DNA of 64,000 nucleotides from Bdellovibrionales bacterium. GTDB taxonomy: Bacteria > Bdellovibrionota > Bdellovibrionia > Bdellovibrionales > JAMPXM01. This document shows, one piece after another, positions 8,492-20,600 of this stretch. The DNA lies in the NCBI GenBank assembly GCA_016713885.1, contig JADJOF010000005.1, positions 62,001 to 126,000 on the forward strand. The letters are read 5' to 3'. Position 1 is the first letter of the stretch, and each line of letters begins with the position of its first letter. The notes under the pieces are model-generated. The model did not search any database, had not been told where the DNA came from, and saw only the letters and a list, made by a program, of their open reading frames with translations. The translations under genes were made by a program, and so were the position numbers.

Positions 8492-9743
8492 TCGCGGTTC
8501 CTTTGTAGAGTAGGCCTTTCTGTACATCGGAATCGTGAAACTTCCAGACCACGGAATCAATAAAGAAGTGATGAATATTGATAAAGATCGGGAATGCGGC
8601 CGCAAAGAACCAGGCCGCTGGAGAGATATCGGTGCTGAGCTCTTTATCGAGGATGGACGGGACGAGTTCGAATGCTGCGAATCCAAGCAGGAGTAAGGTG
8701 ATTGTTCTGATCGAGACCTGTACGCTGTGCCACTTGCTGGTGACCAGTTTTCGATTCTGAACTCGTATTGCTGACGGCAAATACTGAAGCGAATGAAAGA
8801 ACGGGACCATCAAAAGGTAAAATTCAGGGAGCTCTCCAATTGGAACCCACCAAGCGTAGAATGCGATCCAAGGAGTTAAGAAAACAACGGAAGGTCTTTG
8901 TTTTGTTTTCTGGTAGTGCCAAACCATCATCGTGACGGTAGCAGTGGCCAGAGTTACCATCAACCAAGTGGATAGACTTAAAAGCCAGTCCGGTAGTCCC
9001 AATTCTGAAAAACTAAAGTTTTGAAAGCGTAAATCGTGAATACGTCCATCCTGTGAAGCGGCGTCCATGGCACGAGTCATCGAGATGAACTGAAAAATCC
9101 CAACGCTTAGGATGGACCATTTCAATAAAAGCTTCTGCATGTGGCCTAGGGTGTAGCCTCTGTAGAACGCTTGAACCATCATACAGCCGTAGACTTGTTT
9201 GCTATAGTGCCAGCCGACGGTGAGGTACATCAGCCAGATGGAGAGACCCATAATCTCAGAGCCCAAGGGGACCGAAGGGCCGAGTCGAAATCCCAGTCCG
9301 AGAGACTCAAAAGAGTGATTGAGAGACGCGATCAATTTTGAATCTGAAAAGTCAGTGTCATAGAAGAAGTAGGCCGTGGCATACGCTGCGATCAAAACCA
9401 ATGGGACGATGATGAGTGAAAACCAGTTTGCACGAACGAATTTAAAGCCGCGTCCATAGCCTAGCCGGTATGAGATTAAGAAATGAGGATGATTGCAGAC
9501 GATGGCAAGCATAGAGAAGAGCGGAACCAGCTGAAAGAAACGCATTTGAAAAACAGGCAGGTCGTTTCGAAAGAGGCTTGCGCTTTTGGTTAGAACTAAG
9601 AACAGGACACTCTGGCCCCCTAAGGTCCAAAAATCAGTCAACGGGTCCCAGACAGACGTTCTCTTTTGTAGGCCGGTCGGATTTAGATTTGGAGTTGCAT
9701 TTTCCGACGGACTCAAAGCGACAGAGCTATTCTCGACAATCAT
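8445..9743 (-). CDS. Polytopic membrane protein with conserved-looking histidine motifs
   Basis: 432 residues with roughly ten hydrophobic segments. Histidines sit near membrane boundaries in NHPHFLISY, GWHYSKQVYG, PFFHSLQYL and FINIHHFFIDSVVWK, a pattern that recalls membrane-bound di-metal enzymes, although I cannot assign a family. The N terminus is cytoplasmic-looking and serine/asparagine rich. It is the first gene of a leftward group with the HTH-like and DUF188 genes. Confidence 0.6.
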   Translation of the reverse strand: MIVENSSVALSPSENATPNLNPTGLQKRTSVWDPLTDFWTLGGQSVLFLVLTKSASLFRNDLPVFQMRFFQLVPLFSMLAIVCNHPHFLISYRLGYGRGFKFVRANWFSLIIVPLVLIAAYATAYFFYDTDFSDSKLIASLNHSFESLGLGFRLGPSVPLGSEIMGLSIWLMYLTVGWHYSKQVYGCMMVQAFYRGYTLGHMQKLLLKWSILSVGIFQFISMTRAMDAASQDGRIHDLRFQNFSFSELGLPDWLLSLSTWLMVTLATATVTMMVWHYQKTKQRPSVVFLTPWIAFYAWWVPIGELPEFYLLMVPFFHSLQYLPSAIRVQNRKLVTSKWHSVQVSIRTITLLLLGFAAFELVPSILDKELSTDISPAAWFFAAAFPIFINIHHFFIDSVVWKFHDSDVQKGLLYKGTANENTTNGLFVATQSS

Positions 9744-9820
9744 GTCTCAAGTGTCGCTCGCAATGTGTGAGAGAGTGTGGAAAGAGCATCGAAAGGTCGA
9801 CTTCTAGACTTCGACTGAGT

Positions 9821-9896
9821 TGGTAACCCCACCCCGAGTTGAACGGGGATAACAGGTTTAGGAAACCTGGGCTCTATCCACTTGAGCTATGGGGTC
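9821..9896 (-). tRNA. tRNA-Arg (anticodon CCT)
   Basis: On the minus strand the cloverleaf is complete. The acceptor stem is GACCCCA paired with TGGGGTT (a G-T wobble at the end), the D arm is AGCTCAAGTGGATAGAGC, the anticodon stem CAGGT/ACCTG encloses the loop TTCCTAA with anticodon CCT, and the T arm is CCCCG-TTCAACT-CGGGG. Discriminator A and an encoded CCA follow. Confidence 0.95.
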
Positions 9897-9962
9897 ACGG
9901 ATAGGACAAAAAAAGATGGCCTGAAAATATCCCGAATCGATTACTAGTGGCAACGCCATAGT

Positions 9963-12900
9963 TTAGTGACCTGAGGCGCGTATAAAGGCCTCGGGCACCA
10001 CGTAGCCTGATTGGCGTCCCATTTCGGCGATTTCGGCGCGATAGTTCTCGACCAGCGTTGCACGAAGGATCGGAACCTGTGGGGTGGGTCTTGACGAGAA
10101 GATTCTCCAAGACGGAAAGGCCTCAGGCGAACGGGCGCGTCGATCCTCGAGCTGGCGAGCGATGGTCAGGAAGGTTGCCATCGACTCGAGGTGAGCATCG
10201 ACACGACGGCGATAGAGCTGATCGAGGTCGTGCAATGTCTCGGTCGGGATGGCGAGCATGGGCTGGCCAAGCGCCTTGATCGTCGTCGCCTGATCGGCGA
10301 ATTCGGAAATCACGCCAATGCGGTTTCGGTAGCGCGTTGACTCAACATCGCCCTGGTTTTCACCCAGCTTATCGGCCGTGATCTGCTTGAAGAGGTTGTC
10401 GAGCAGGCCGTAGAAGGTATGATCGGCTCCGCCCCAGGCAAAAGTGTCGAGCATTGAGTCCAATGAAAAACGTGAGTAACGACCCGTCAAGTTTAGGACG
10501 CGCTTCCATGTTGCATCCATCTCAAGCCAGTTCTCCATTTCAAGAGTGGAGCGAATCAAATCTTGTGTTGAGAATGACTGCGGTCCATCGTCTGTCTCTT
10601 GTAAACCGGCTTTTGTGAGTGCAGTGAGACTGCGAATTCGCGATCGAATTGAGATCACGGTGCTGTTGAACTCTGGCCAGTGAAAGAGAGCGTCGCGATC
10701 GGGCATGATTAGCCGAATGCCGCGATTCGCAAACTGCTCTTCGCTGTCTGACCATTCAATGTTGATGACTTCGCTGCGAAGACTTTCTGTCACATCGCGA
10801 AGACGAGCCGGAATCTGAATTGAATTCTGATCGCGCATCGGTTGAACGACTTCACCATTGGCTTTGCTGAAGCCATTTTCAAGAATTGAGCGAGCGCGAA
10901 GCAGGAGTTGGAGCTTTGAGGCACGGAAGGTCTCGGTCGTATAGCCGAGTTTGGCTTCATGCTCTTCAAGGCCTGGAAGCGCCACTTTTCCAGCAAAGCC
11001 AAAATCTTTGCCGACGCCCGAAAAGCCAGCGTTGCGAGCTTTGGACATCGCGCGGTGAATGTCTCGAAGGTGGCTATCAAGACCGACAAGGATCTGTTTC
11101 TGCGCATTCAGTTCGGCCCGAGCGAGCATCTCGCCACAGCGTGAGATCGTTTTGTTAATGCGGAAGATGCGTGTGTAAACTTGTTTCTTTAGTTCCTCAA
11201 GAGGCGCGATCGAGGCACGCATCGATGCCAGCGTCTGTTCGCGCCCAGCCGATTGATGGCGTTCGAGATGAGTCTTGATCATTCGTTCGATGTGTTGAAT
11301 GCGTTCGAGGGTGCGCGTGTACTCAAGGCGGATGATTTCAAGGTTCTCATCAAGACGCATCTTCGTGGTCGTGGCCTCGGTTCCGTAAAATGACCACGCG
11401 GCCAGGAGTGAGCTGTGTTGTGCATCGCTACCGTAGCCCTCGGGCATGCCGACAATGGTGAAGCGACGGAACTGGTCGAGAGTGATGGATGGCGAAGCGT
11501 AGCGTGAGTTCTTTGTCGCCGCGCGCTGTTCTTGAGTTTGGCAGATGCGATGAAAGTCAGCGATGCGTGGGTCGAGCTCGTAATGAGTTTCAAAGGCGCG
11601 GTCGATTTTCTCGACGTCGCTCTTGAAGGAGAGCCGGCCATCTGCGTCGCGAGAAGAGAAACAAATGTTGCCGGATCGGTACCGCCGTCAGAGAGCAGAC
11701 CGAGCTCAAGAGCGTAGTGAACGATGATGGGAATTTGTGAGGCCTGGATGGGGCTTCGATCATTGCTATAGGGAAACCAAGGGGTCAAACCACCACTAAA
11801 GAAGTATTCGAGAATTGTTCCGGCATGAATCTCGAGGAGCCCGGTCCACGTGAAGATCTTCAGGCTAAACTTCAAGCGGGCGAGATGATACGAGAGAAGC
11901 AACATACTGGGATATGTCGAGACGAGACGAATATTCTGATCGATCCCCGAGAAGTAAGATTCAAGTCGTTGATTCACAGATGACGACTTGGCGGCGTCGG
12001 CCAGGGCTCGGTCGCGAAAGAGCTTCAGAGCTTCAATGCGACGAATCGCGTCGGCCCAGATCGCTTGTCCCTTGTGGCCCTCTTTTAGGCCATCTTGAAA
12101 GGCATTGGCTGTTGCGAAAGAGCCTGGCTTTGAGAAGAAATTTAAGATCACACCATTGGCTTGGCGGGCCGCTAAGAAAAACGGATCTGCGCAAACTCAA
12201 GGAGTGCCGTGCGGGCTTGCTCCTTTTCTGACTCGTTAAGAGCACCGCGAGCGGAAAATAAACGATTGGCCTCGTCCGGAGAGAGACGACCTGACCAAAC
12301 GGATTCGAAAATCAATGTTTCAAAGGTTACAGGAACGGTGCGAGCGAGACCGAGAGACTCAGGAAGACGTGGAAGGAGTTTTGAGCTGCTCGTTATAGAG
12401 AGCAGCGGTGTTGTTCTTTTGGCGAGAACTCCTTGGAGTTCTTTCCAACGACCCGACTGAACGAAGTCGATCGCGCCCATTGCGATACAAGTGATTCGAG
12501 GCGGGCATTGATCGGCTGGCGCGGCGCCGATGGGTTGAAGACATCGTAGCGTTCAGTGAGCAAATTCTTGATCGAGTTGATGGCCTCGGGCGAACGACTG
12601 ACGCGAGTCAGCGCTTGTTCGAGAATCTCATCGTGTTGAGTTTTGAGCTGGGGTTGACCTTTGATCGCAGCTTCGTAGTTTCCGGCCTCGCGAATGTACT
12701 CGATATCGACGCGAGTGTCGTCGACGCGGTTGGAAAGGTTGTACGCGATCCCGAGAGGCTGTGACGAATAAGGACATCGCCTTCTGATTGCGCTGCGGTG
12801 ATGGCTAAAGTCGTTGCCGCCTCCTGCCCCTTAAAGAGGCGCAGAAAGCGACAGCTGCGAAGTTGGACGGATATGTCTTTTGTACAACCACTCAAGAGAG

Positions 12901-13252
12901 CGAAGCCAAAGGATCTTCCGATCGCAGCTCGCGCCGACATCGAAGTCTCACGGTCCTCTATCGTTGCGGCGGCTTGCTTGAGGGCATTGTAGAGAGTCTG
13001 TCGGTCAGATTCCGACTCAGTGCGAAGCTGCTTTTCAAGACGCTCTGGAGAAAGCACGACTTCGAGCTGTTGAATCTGTACGCTCTCTTTTTTCGACAGA
13101 GCCATCGCCCCAGTTGTTGCCGGTCCAGTGCTTTCACGACTTGATTCAGTCGGTCCCGCGGTTTCGTGCGAACGACGAGGTGAGTCGGTTCGTGTGCAGC
13201 CGGCGGCAATCATTGTCGTGAATGCGAGAAATCCAACGAGTGCTTTCAGCAT
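9963..13252 (-). pseudogene. Giant lipoprotein B, paralogue of lipoprotein A, several frameshifts
   Basis: The start (ATG 13252) gives a lipoprotein signal peptide with lipobox IAAGC. The remainder is spread over at least four frames (13252 to about 12750, about 12750-12480, 12480 to about 11640, 11640-9963). Together they give a helical protein of about 1090 residues. It aligns with lipoprotein A throughout: for example STYPSMLLLSYHLARLKFSLKIFTWTG against SVYPNMMLMVYFMAEVDFNLDIYTFFG. The number of frameshifts suggests sequence errors rather than decay, because the conserved blocks are intact. Its ATG overlaps the barrel gene's stop (TGATG). I recognise no family; the outer-membrane location is inferred from the lipobox. 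Confidence 0.7.
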
Positions 13253-14206
13253 CAAAACCTCGCCATCACGCTCAGGCTGAGCACGCGTTTGTATTCATCG
13301 ATAAACCAGAGATTCGTTTGTTTGTCCTCGGGACGTGCGCCGTTCGTATGGCGAAGCGCAATCGTGTAGCTCTCTCGTGACCAACTCAAGCTCTGGCTGT
13401 TGCCAAGACTGGACGTCAAAGTTTCGTCCATAAAATGTGAGTCGAACATTGCCGCCAAGACCGAGTTTAAATCCACCGCCGAGGCGTAGTGAAACTCCGA
13501 GATTGTAAGAGAACGATAGATCGGAGTTGATTGTACGGGTTGTCGGGCTAAACCGGAAAGTGTTCACAGTGTAATCGGTCGAAGCGGCTTGGCTCAAATT
13601 CACTAGGCCTCCGCGAAAGCCAAGTGTCGACGCGATCGAGAGATAGGGAACAGATTGAACGCCTTCGTACTGTGTCGCAGTTGATGTCGGGAACACATTG
13701 CCAGCCACTAGATCGAGCGTGCTGCGCGCTGGTCCAAGATCATTCAGGTGAAGCGAGCGGCTCAGCGAGAAATCGAGATCGGTCATTTCAAGAACGCCGT
13801 CTTGAGTTTCCTCGATTTCTTGACCAACTGAGGTGTATTGTCCGGCAAAGGCCAATGAGCCTGTGACGATCTCGTCGGCCAGTTCGTCATCAAAACCCTG
13901 AACGACTTTCCGATCAAGGAGTGTCAGCGATGTGCCAACGCTGAGACGATGCGAAAGCACACGAGGTTCGCGTTCTTGGGCGATATCGCCGCGGACGCTG
14001 TAGGCGAGCGAGGAGCTGGTGGTGAGTCGGCTTCCCGCATGAGAGGTGATCGCAGTCGAGAGTGTGTTGGAAGGCGCACTCGACTTGATGTCGGACTCTT
14101 TTGCGGAAGCGAGATCAGTGCCGACAATAAACGAAAGCAGCAACAGCACTGGCTTAACCAGCGATGTCGGCTTTGACGTTATGGCGTGTCGGTTCAGCAT
14201 TTTCAC
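13252..14206 (-). pseudogene. Outer-membrane beta-barrel protein, one frameshift near the C terminus
   Basis: The signal peptide ends near LASA-K. The rest is rich in alternating aromatic/hydrophobic strands (LSFSYNLGVSLRLGGGFKLGLGGNVRLTF). The original frame runs into a nonsense tail, whereas the neighbouring frame from about 13435 gives more strands and ends in SLSVMARF, a typical barrel C terminus with terminal Phe. Removing one T from the TTTT at about 13430 joins the frames (about 317 residues). The gene lies between the two giant lipoproteins with a 14-bp gap upstream and a TGATG overlap downstream, so the three were probably co-expressed and may form a surface complex (inference). Confidence 0.7.
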
Positions 14207-14220
14207 TTGCAGGGCCCTTC

Positions 14221-17200
14221 TCAGTTTCCGTTATTGAAAACGTCGTTGGTTTCGCGATTGAAGATCTCTTGGCGGGTGCGAAGATCGTCGATCTTTGGAC
14301 GGCTCAGGTAAACGGGGCGTCCACCGCTCATCTCAATTGGTGTTCGCTTCAATTCACCGCGAAGGATCTCGTAGCTGAAGTCGATAATCTGTCCGGTTGC
14401 AGCGTCTTTCTGCTCACGGCGTTGAACAGCGGCTTCAAACTGGTGGATGCGTGCAAAGTATTGTTTTACTCGCGGTGTGAAGCCATTGCGAAGAACCGTC
14501 TTGAAGCGCTCCTCTGGTGTGAACAAGAAGTGTCCAACTGACTTTTCTGTCATATGAAACTCACGTGCCTCTTCGACTTGAGTCTGATCGTCGGTCATAA
14601 CGCGATACACGCCTTCCAAAGGGGTGACGGGGTCGCCGTTTTGGTCGAGCAAGAAGCCGCGGAGACGATCCTTATTCCACCGACCGTTTGCTCCAAGCCA
14701 GTTGATGGTTTCAAGATCAGTTTTGGCCGTCTTTGTCACTTCAGACATCGACAGGAACTGAACTGTGCGAACCGTTTCGTCGACAACGCGATCGGCGCTG
14801 ATCTCTGTCTTTAACATCGGGCAGGACTGCAGGTCGTCGGACTTGGAGCAAACTCGCGTCACGATCATTGTAAACGTGAATTTCGCCGAGCTTATAGAGC
14901 TCCGTGATCAGTCTGAGTCGATTGAAAAATGGTTCGGGATCAGAGGTCGTATTCAGCCAGTTCATATAGGCTGCGCCCGATGGACCGAAGTTTCGCATTC
15001 CTTGGCGAACGAAGATGCGGACATCGTCGTTGTACGGAATCACAACTTGATTGCGAGATTTCCAGAAATGAGTGTCTGTCAAATCAGACGGCATCACCAC
15101 GCGCAGAGCAGGCGACACCTTTTTCATGTGCTGCCGAAAGCGAAGCAGGACGTCGAGCTCGCCGTAAACGTACTCGTCATTCGAAATCTGACTGACCATC
15201 GGGTAGTTTGCGCCATTCGGAATATCGCCAAGTCCAAGCGAAACCCGGAGATCGGCATTGGCCTTTGTCAATGCCTGTGCGTTTTCAGTTCGGGCAGCAT
15301 GCATTGCTTCCCAAACAGACCGAAAGTGCTGTGCTTCGAGAGCAAGCGCTGCGTTTTGATGCTCGATCTCGATTGCGACCGACTGCTCAAGGCAAGAGCC
15401 AATGGCATCGTTGCTACGAATAACTTCAGTCAGGTACTCGGCCTGCAGACGCTCTACGGTGCCTAAGTGTTTCTCAATTTGCGAGATGGTCTGCGTTCGT
15501 ACCGCTTGATCTGTGCCCGATGCCTGTAGGTGTTGGTCGAGCAGTTGAATCATGACATGAACGAAGGTGAGTTTCGACCGCAAGCCTTCATTGATCGACT
15601 TTACATTTTCGCTTAAATCTCCGCGATAGAAGCGGTGAGCATCGTTGCCGATACCTGCACTTGCGCCAATGTAGGCGCTGCGCTGGAAGTCGGCGAGATC
15701 CATCGACACGGCTGTCCCGTGTTCCAAGCTTACCACTCGCATCAAGTTTGGCGCGATCGGCCTGACAGACCTTCGTGAAGACATCCAGTGTGTTTGACTG
15801 GCGAACGTCCTTTCGGATCGATTCAAGCGCATTTTGGAGAGCAACGCGATCGGCGTCCATGAATTTTCCGATCACGACTTCGAAAAACTTTGGAATATCC
15901 AGAGGCTGCTTATTGACGGAGAAGGCTTTAAAGGTCTCTGTTTTCAGAGCAAACAAGAATGCATACAATGTCTCGATGCGCTTTAAGCCTTCGCCGTCGT
16001 TGCCGAAGTTAAAGAGCGGTGAGATCTTGCCATCGAAAAACCAGCTGATGATAGTTCCAGAGTCGATCTCGTACTTTCCAAAGAAGGTGTAGATATCGAG
16101 GTTAAAATCGACCTCGGCCATGAAGTACACCATGAGCATCATATTGGGATAGACACTCAAGTACTTGATGTTTCGGCGCATGCTCGTCAGCATTTGGTTG
16201 ATATTGCGAAGCTCTTGGCTTGAATGAGAATTGTCGAGGGCCTTGAGGTTTCGATCGATAAAGAGCTGTAGGCGTTCGATGCGCGAGAACAACTGATTCC
16301 ATTGCGTTGAAATCGGGTATGATTTTTCAACAGCTTTTTGGAAGAGTGTTGCCGACGACCAATCTTTATTTGAATAGATGCTGCTCATATAGCGGTTTGT
16401 GCGCACGATCTGAGCCGCGATCTGAACCTTCATATACTTTTCCGCGACGACCAAAAGCTGCTGAGCATTGCGGTTGCTTCCGCGCCAGATTTCGCTGGCG
16501 TCATCGGGGGTCAAGTGATCGCCAAAAAGACGGTCGACCATGAAGAAGTATTCGTTTCGTTGAAACTCGTCGTCGAGCGACAGGTTCTTCCACAGTGTAC
16601 TCTCAGTCATTTTTAACGATTGCGCGAGCGTCGCAAAAGAAACATCGAGCCCTTGGTCGAGAGCGTCGCCGTTCACAGTCGTCTTTTGTGAGTCGGCAAT
16701 GGCCGTCGCAAGCGAGCTATTGAGGACTTTCTTTGCACTGTCTTGATAGAGGAAGTTCTGAGCGGCGAGCGAAAGCATTCGCGTTGCCGCTTGTCCAAAC
16801 GGATTGGCCTCACGACGTGAATACTTCCACGGTTTAAAGGCCGTCACAAAGCGCTCAAAGCGCGTTCGCATTTCGGGATTTGTGAGGTCAGGTGTGAAGC
16901 GATTGAGAATCATCTCAAAAACTTCGGAGTGACGCTCGATCAGTTGTCGCTCGCGTGAGTCGGCCGCGGTCTTTTGGAAGCTTTCGGCAAGGTCTGCAGC
17001 GCGTGATAGGTACAAGAACTCAAGCTCTGGATCTGTCGAGCGATTGACAAGTTCGAATGCCACTGAAAGACGGCGGTAGTAAACGCGGAGCAGCTGATCG
17101 CGCTTTTCGCCTGCCGGAGTTTTATCGAGCTCGCGGTCGACCTCAAGAGCCGAAAGGATCATGACTTTCGATGAGCTCACTTCTTGGCGAAAGAAGCCAA

Positions 17201-17645
17201 GGTTCAAACAGCCTTTGAGCTCTCCGTCGCAACCGGATTCGATCATGATGCGTTCTTTTTCGATCCATGCTTGAGCTTTTTCGGGGCTTTTCCTGTTGAG
17301 CTCAAGCAAGCCCTCGTTAAAGGCGTGGAGAGCGTCGCGAATTGGCTTGGTGCGGACAAGGCGTGGATTTTCAATATAAGCCGCGTTCAGAATAAATGGC
17401 GAAAGTGCTTCGAGTGCTGAGACTGTTTGTTGGGGTGAGTTTGTTTGAACTCGCGCTGAAATGCCGAGAGCGTCAACTTTCTTAAGAGCATCGATATTCA
17501 CGGCCGCTGTAGTCGGCGCCTGTACGACTTCATCTCCGGCAACGGGTCCCTCGTGCTGAGTGACCGGTGCTTCATGTTTTGAACAAGCGGCCGTGACCAT
17601 GAGGGCTGTTGCCGCGAGCGTGAAACTTCGAAGTGTGTGTTTCAT
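14221..17645 (-). pseudogene. Giant lipoprotein A, about 1140 residues, two frameshifts
   Basis: ATG 17645 starts a lipoprotein signal peptide (lipobox VTAAC). The reading then passes through three frames: 17645 to about 15760, 15760 to about 14860, and 14860 to 14221. Each continues the homology to lipoprotein B. The protein is helical and charged, with no recognised catalytic motif. It directly follows the metzincin lipoprotein (11 bp) and precedes the barrel gene (14 bp), so it belongs to the same leftward operon. The frameshifts are probably indel errors. What the family does is unknown to me. Confidence 0.7.
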
Positions 17646-17656
17646 ATTCGACCTCA

Positions 17657-20600
17657 TCATTTCACCAACGCGTCCCAAACCTCAGGCAGGAAGTATCCCT
17701 GCATGAGGGCTGCAGAAGAAACGATCAGACTTTGACCAAGACGAGCGCGTTCGCAGCGCCCCTCGGTTGGTGCGTCTGGCGTATTCTTAAACGTCGTGTA
17801 GTAACGGTTGAAGTTGTCCTGGATCGACTCCAAGAATCGACGCTGGTTCTCGTCGTCATTGGCGATACTCGCCAGAGCTAAGAAGCCAGGGAAGCGTGTG
17901 GCGTCCTCTTGTGCGTTGAAGAAACTTGAAAGACCGTTGTTCGTTCCTCGGATACAGCTGTCGAGAATTTCAGTGTGAACCTTTTCAAGTGCCGTGCGTA
18001 AACCGTGCGCCTCAAGAAGATCGTCGCGCTCCTTCTCGTACTCGATGTGGTAGCTCCAGGCGTAAGCCATGTTGTCGCCAAGGAACATAATCTTTGAAAC
18101 GGGGTAAACAAAGTTGCGGCTTGGTGGACGAACGATGAGCTTTCCACCGGGCAGAATATAGGCCTCAGGGATGCGCACTGATTTATCGGTATAGGGGTCA
18201 TAGAGCTCGGCCTCAAAGTGCGTGACGCGAGTTTTGTCGTCGCGAGTTTTGAAGCTCAAGATGATGGCCTTCATTGAAAAGCGGAAGGCCGACTGACGGC
18301 GAATCGTTTCAATGTAGTCTTTCGGAAAGCGCGAGGCTTCATTTGAATACGACTGCGAGTCGATGAAGTAGCCAAGCGAGAAGAAGGGGCGGCCCATTGT
18401 TGGGAGCGGATTGGCTTCTGTTCCGAATTTCAGATTCTTCTCGGCGCCAGCTGCAATCGCCTGTGTGAACTCAAACGGATACAGGCTTGAGTAAGAGAAC
18501 AATCCATCGCCACTTGAGTAGCGAGGAATCGGAAACATCCAGCCGCCAAGCATGGTGTACGGTGAAGGCGTGGTGAGAGCGTTCATGGCTGAAAGCTTCA
18601 GTGGCAGAACACTGAGAGCCGTGTGGGTACCCCAGACGCGCGAGTAGTCGGCATCGGCATCGCCACCAGTCATATTGGCGGCAACCGAGGCATTGTTCCA
18701 GTTCATTCGCGACTGATCTGGCCCTGGGATGACGAGCAGATTGGTCATCTCTTTCACCGCATAGCGATTCACACGGCAGAGTTCTTTAAATTCCGGGGCT
18801 TTCTCGAACATCGCCTGTAGGCGAGCGGAGCCGGGAAGTTCTCCTGCGCAAACACGTGAGAATTCGTAGAGGTCTGACTGTGAGCGCGAGATTTCGGTGA
18901 TCTGCGGCTCGTACTTTTGGCGCATGTAATCGTAGAACACGCGAACGCGGCCGAGATTAGTCAAAGCTCTCCACCAGAGGCCAGCTTCGGCCTCTTCTGT
19001 GTTGCCACCCATCGTGTCGGCAAAGGCGTAGATCTTTGACACCATATTGGTGTTCAAGTCTTCAACGTAGGACTTCACGATTGTCTCGGCGTTGTAACCG
19101 CGATCGAATCGATTGCAGTAGGGGTCTGCCGAGAAGCTTGCATCAAAGTCGTTACACTGAGGGAAGTATGAGGTGACGAACTCACTTTTCTCGGAATTGC
19201 GATCCGGAATCATTCCGCTTGCGGGAACTTTAAAGAAGGTGAAGTCCGCATCGTTTGAACCGCGGCGGAAGGTCGCATATTCGCCGTTGTACAGATAGCG
19301 AAGTGTCAGCAGGTCTTGTGGACCTGGGCCGATTTTCTTTTCTGCACCCTCGATTTCAGTGAATGGGTGTTTGTAGCCCATGACGGATGTCGTATTGGTC
19401 ATGTCGCGCTCAGCATCGGCCTTGAGCTCGTTATAGTACTTCGCTGGAACGGTGCCGGCCTCAGGCAGAATATTCTCTTTAAATTGGTGACCGAGTCCCA
19501 AAAAGTGACCGTACTCATGCATGATGAGTTCGGCGATGACTTTGCGCATAGCGGAATCGTAGTCCGTCCGCGACTGGGCAATAGCCGAGACCAATGCCGG
19601 TCCAACGTCGATCAAAAGACGATCCGTATCGTGAACAACGCCCGATGGAATCTGCGCGATTCGCTCTTTAGCGTTGGCGAAAACCATGGCGTCTTTCTCT
19701 GTCACTGAAAGCTGACTCTCGCGGTCGCCAAAGATCTGTTTGCGTAAGCTTGGCGATGCTGAGTCATGGAAGCCGAGTGCTCGGCGCAAAGTCTGCGCGC
19801 CATCATTTTGGGCGAGAGCAGAAAGACGTGTCTGGATGTCCGAGGCGGAAGCCTGGAAGCTCTGATTCAGTTCGCGTGAAATGCGAGCTGCATCTTCTTT
19901 GTTTTGTTCGATTTGTGCGGGCGATAGGGCTTGTCCCTTGAGAGAACGAAGCTCTGAGATTTTCTGAACCAGGCGCGCGCCAGTGGCGACACGAGGACCT
20001 TCAAAGCGACCAGCAAAGACCGAGCGGGCGTTGCCAAGGTCGGCACCAAGAACTTTCGATGGGTTGAAATAGCGTGAGTTGAAATATAGCGATGAGGTGG
20101 TGCTGCCGGCCGCTTTTGTAGACGAGCCACCGTTGGCCGAGCCAGAGCTCAAGTGCATTTTGATATAGCGCTCAAGCATTCCGCCGTAGAGCGTGATTTG
20201 TCCCCAGCGGATTTCACCGTTGCGAACATCGGCCTGTGCCATTCCCACACCCAGCGGAGAGCCCGCGGAAATCTGCGGATCATCAACCCAAACCATCATT
20301 GGGTAGCGAAGATCGTAGGGATACTTCATTTTCTTGAGGTTCAATTGGAAGGCGCGCGGCTTTCCAATTTTCTGCAAAGCATCGTTCCAGCTGTCGATGA
20401 CATTGCGAGCGGCCGGAATGTATTCCTCCGGAAACCCGTGCAGATAGACATCGTGAGTTTTAGTGAGATCCCATTTCGCCGCCGACCAAACCTGGTGAAG
20501 GCCGTCGACCTTTTCGCCGATCACGTGAAGCGCATTGAAGTGCTTGGTGTTGAGCGGGCTATAAGGCGTCGATTCAAATTTTGGATTGTGATCAAAGGCT

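Noticed and set aside
14765..15466. Long plus-strand ORF
   Set aside because: It lies opposite giant lipoprotein A, has no ribosome-binding site and no recognisable product; it is an antisense shadow.
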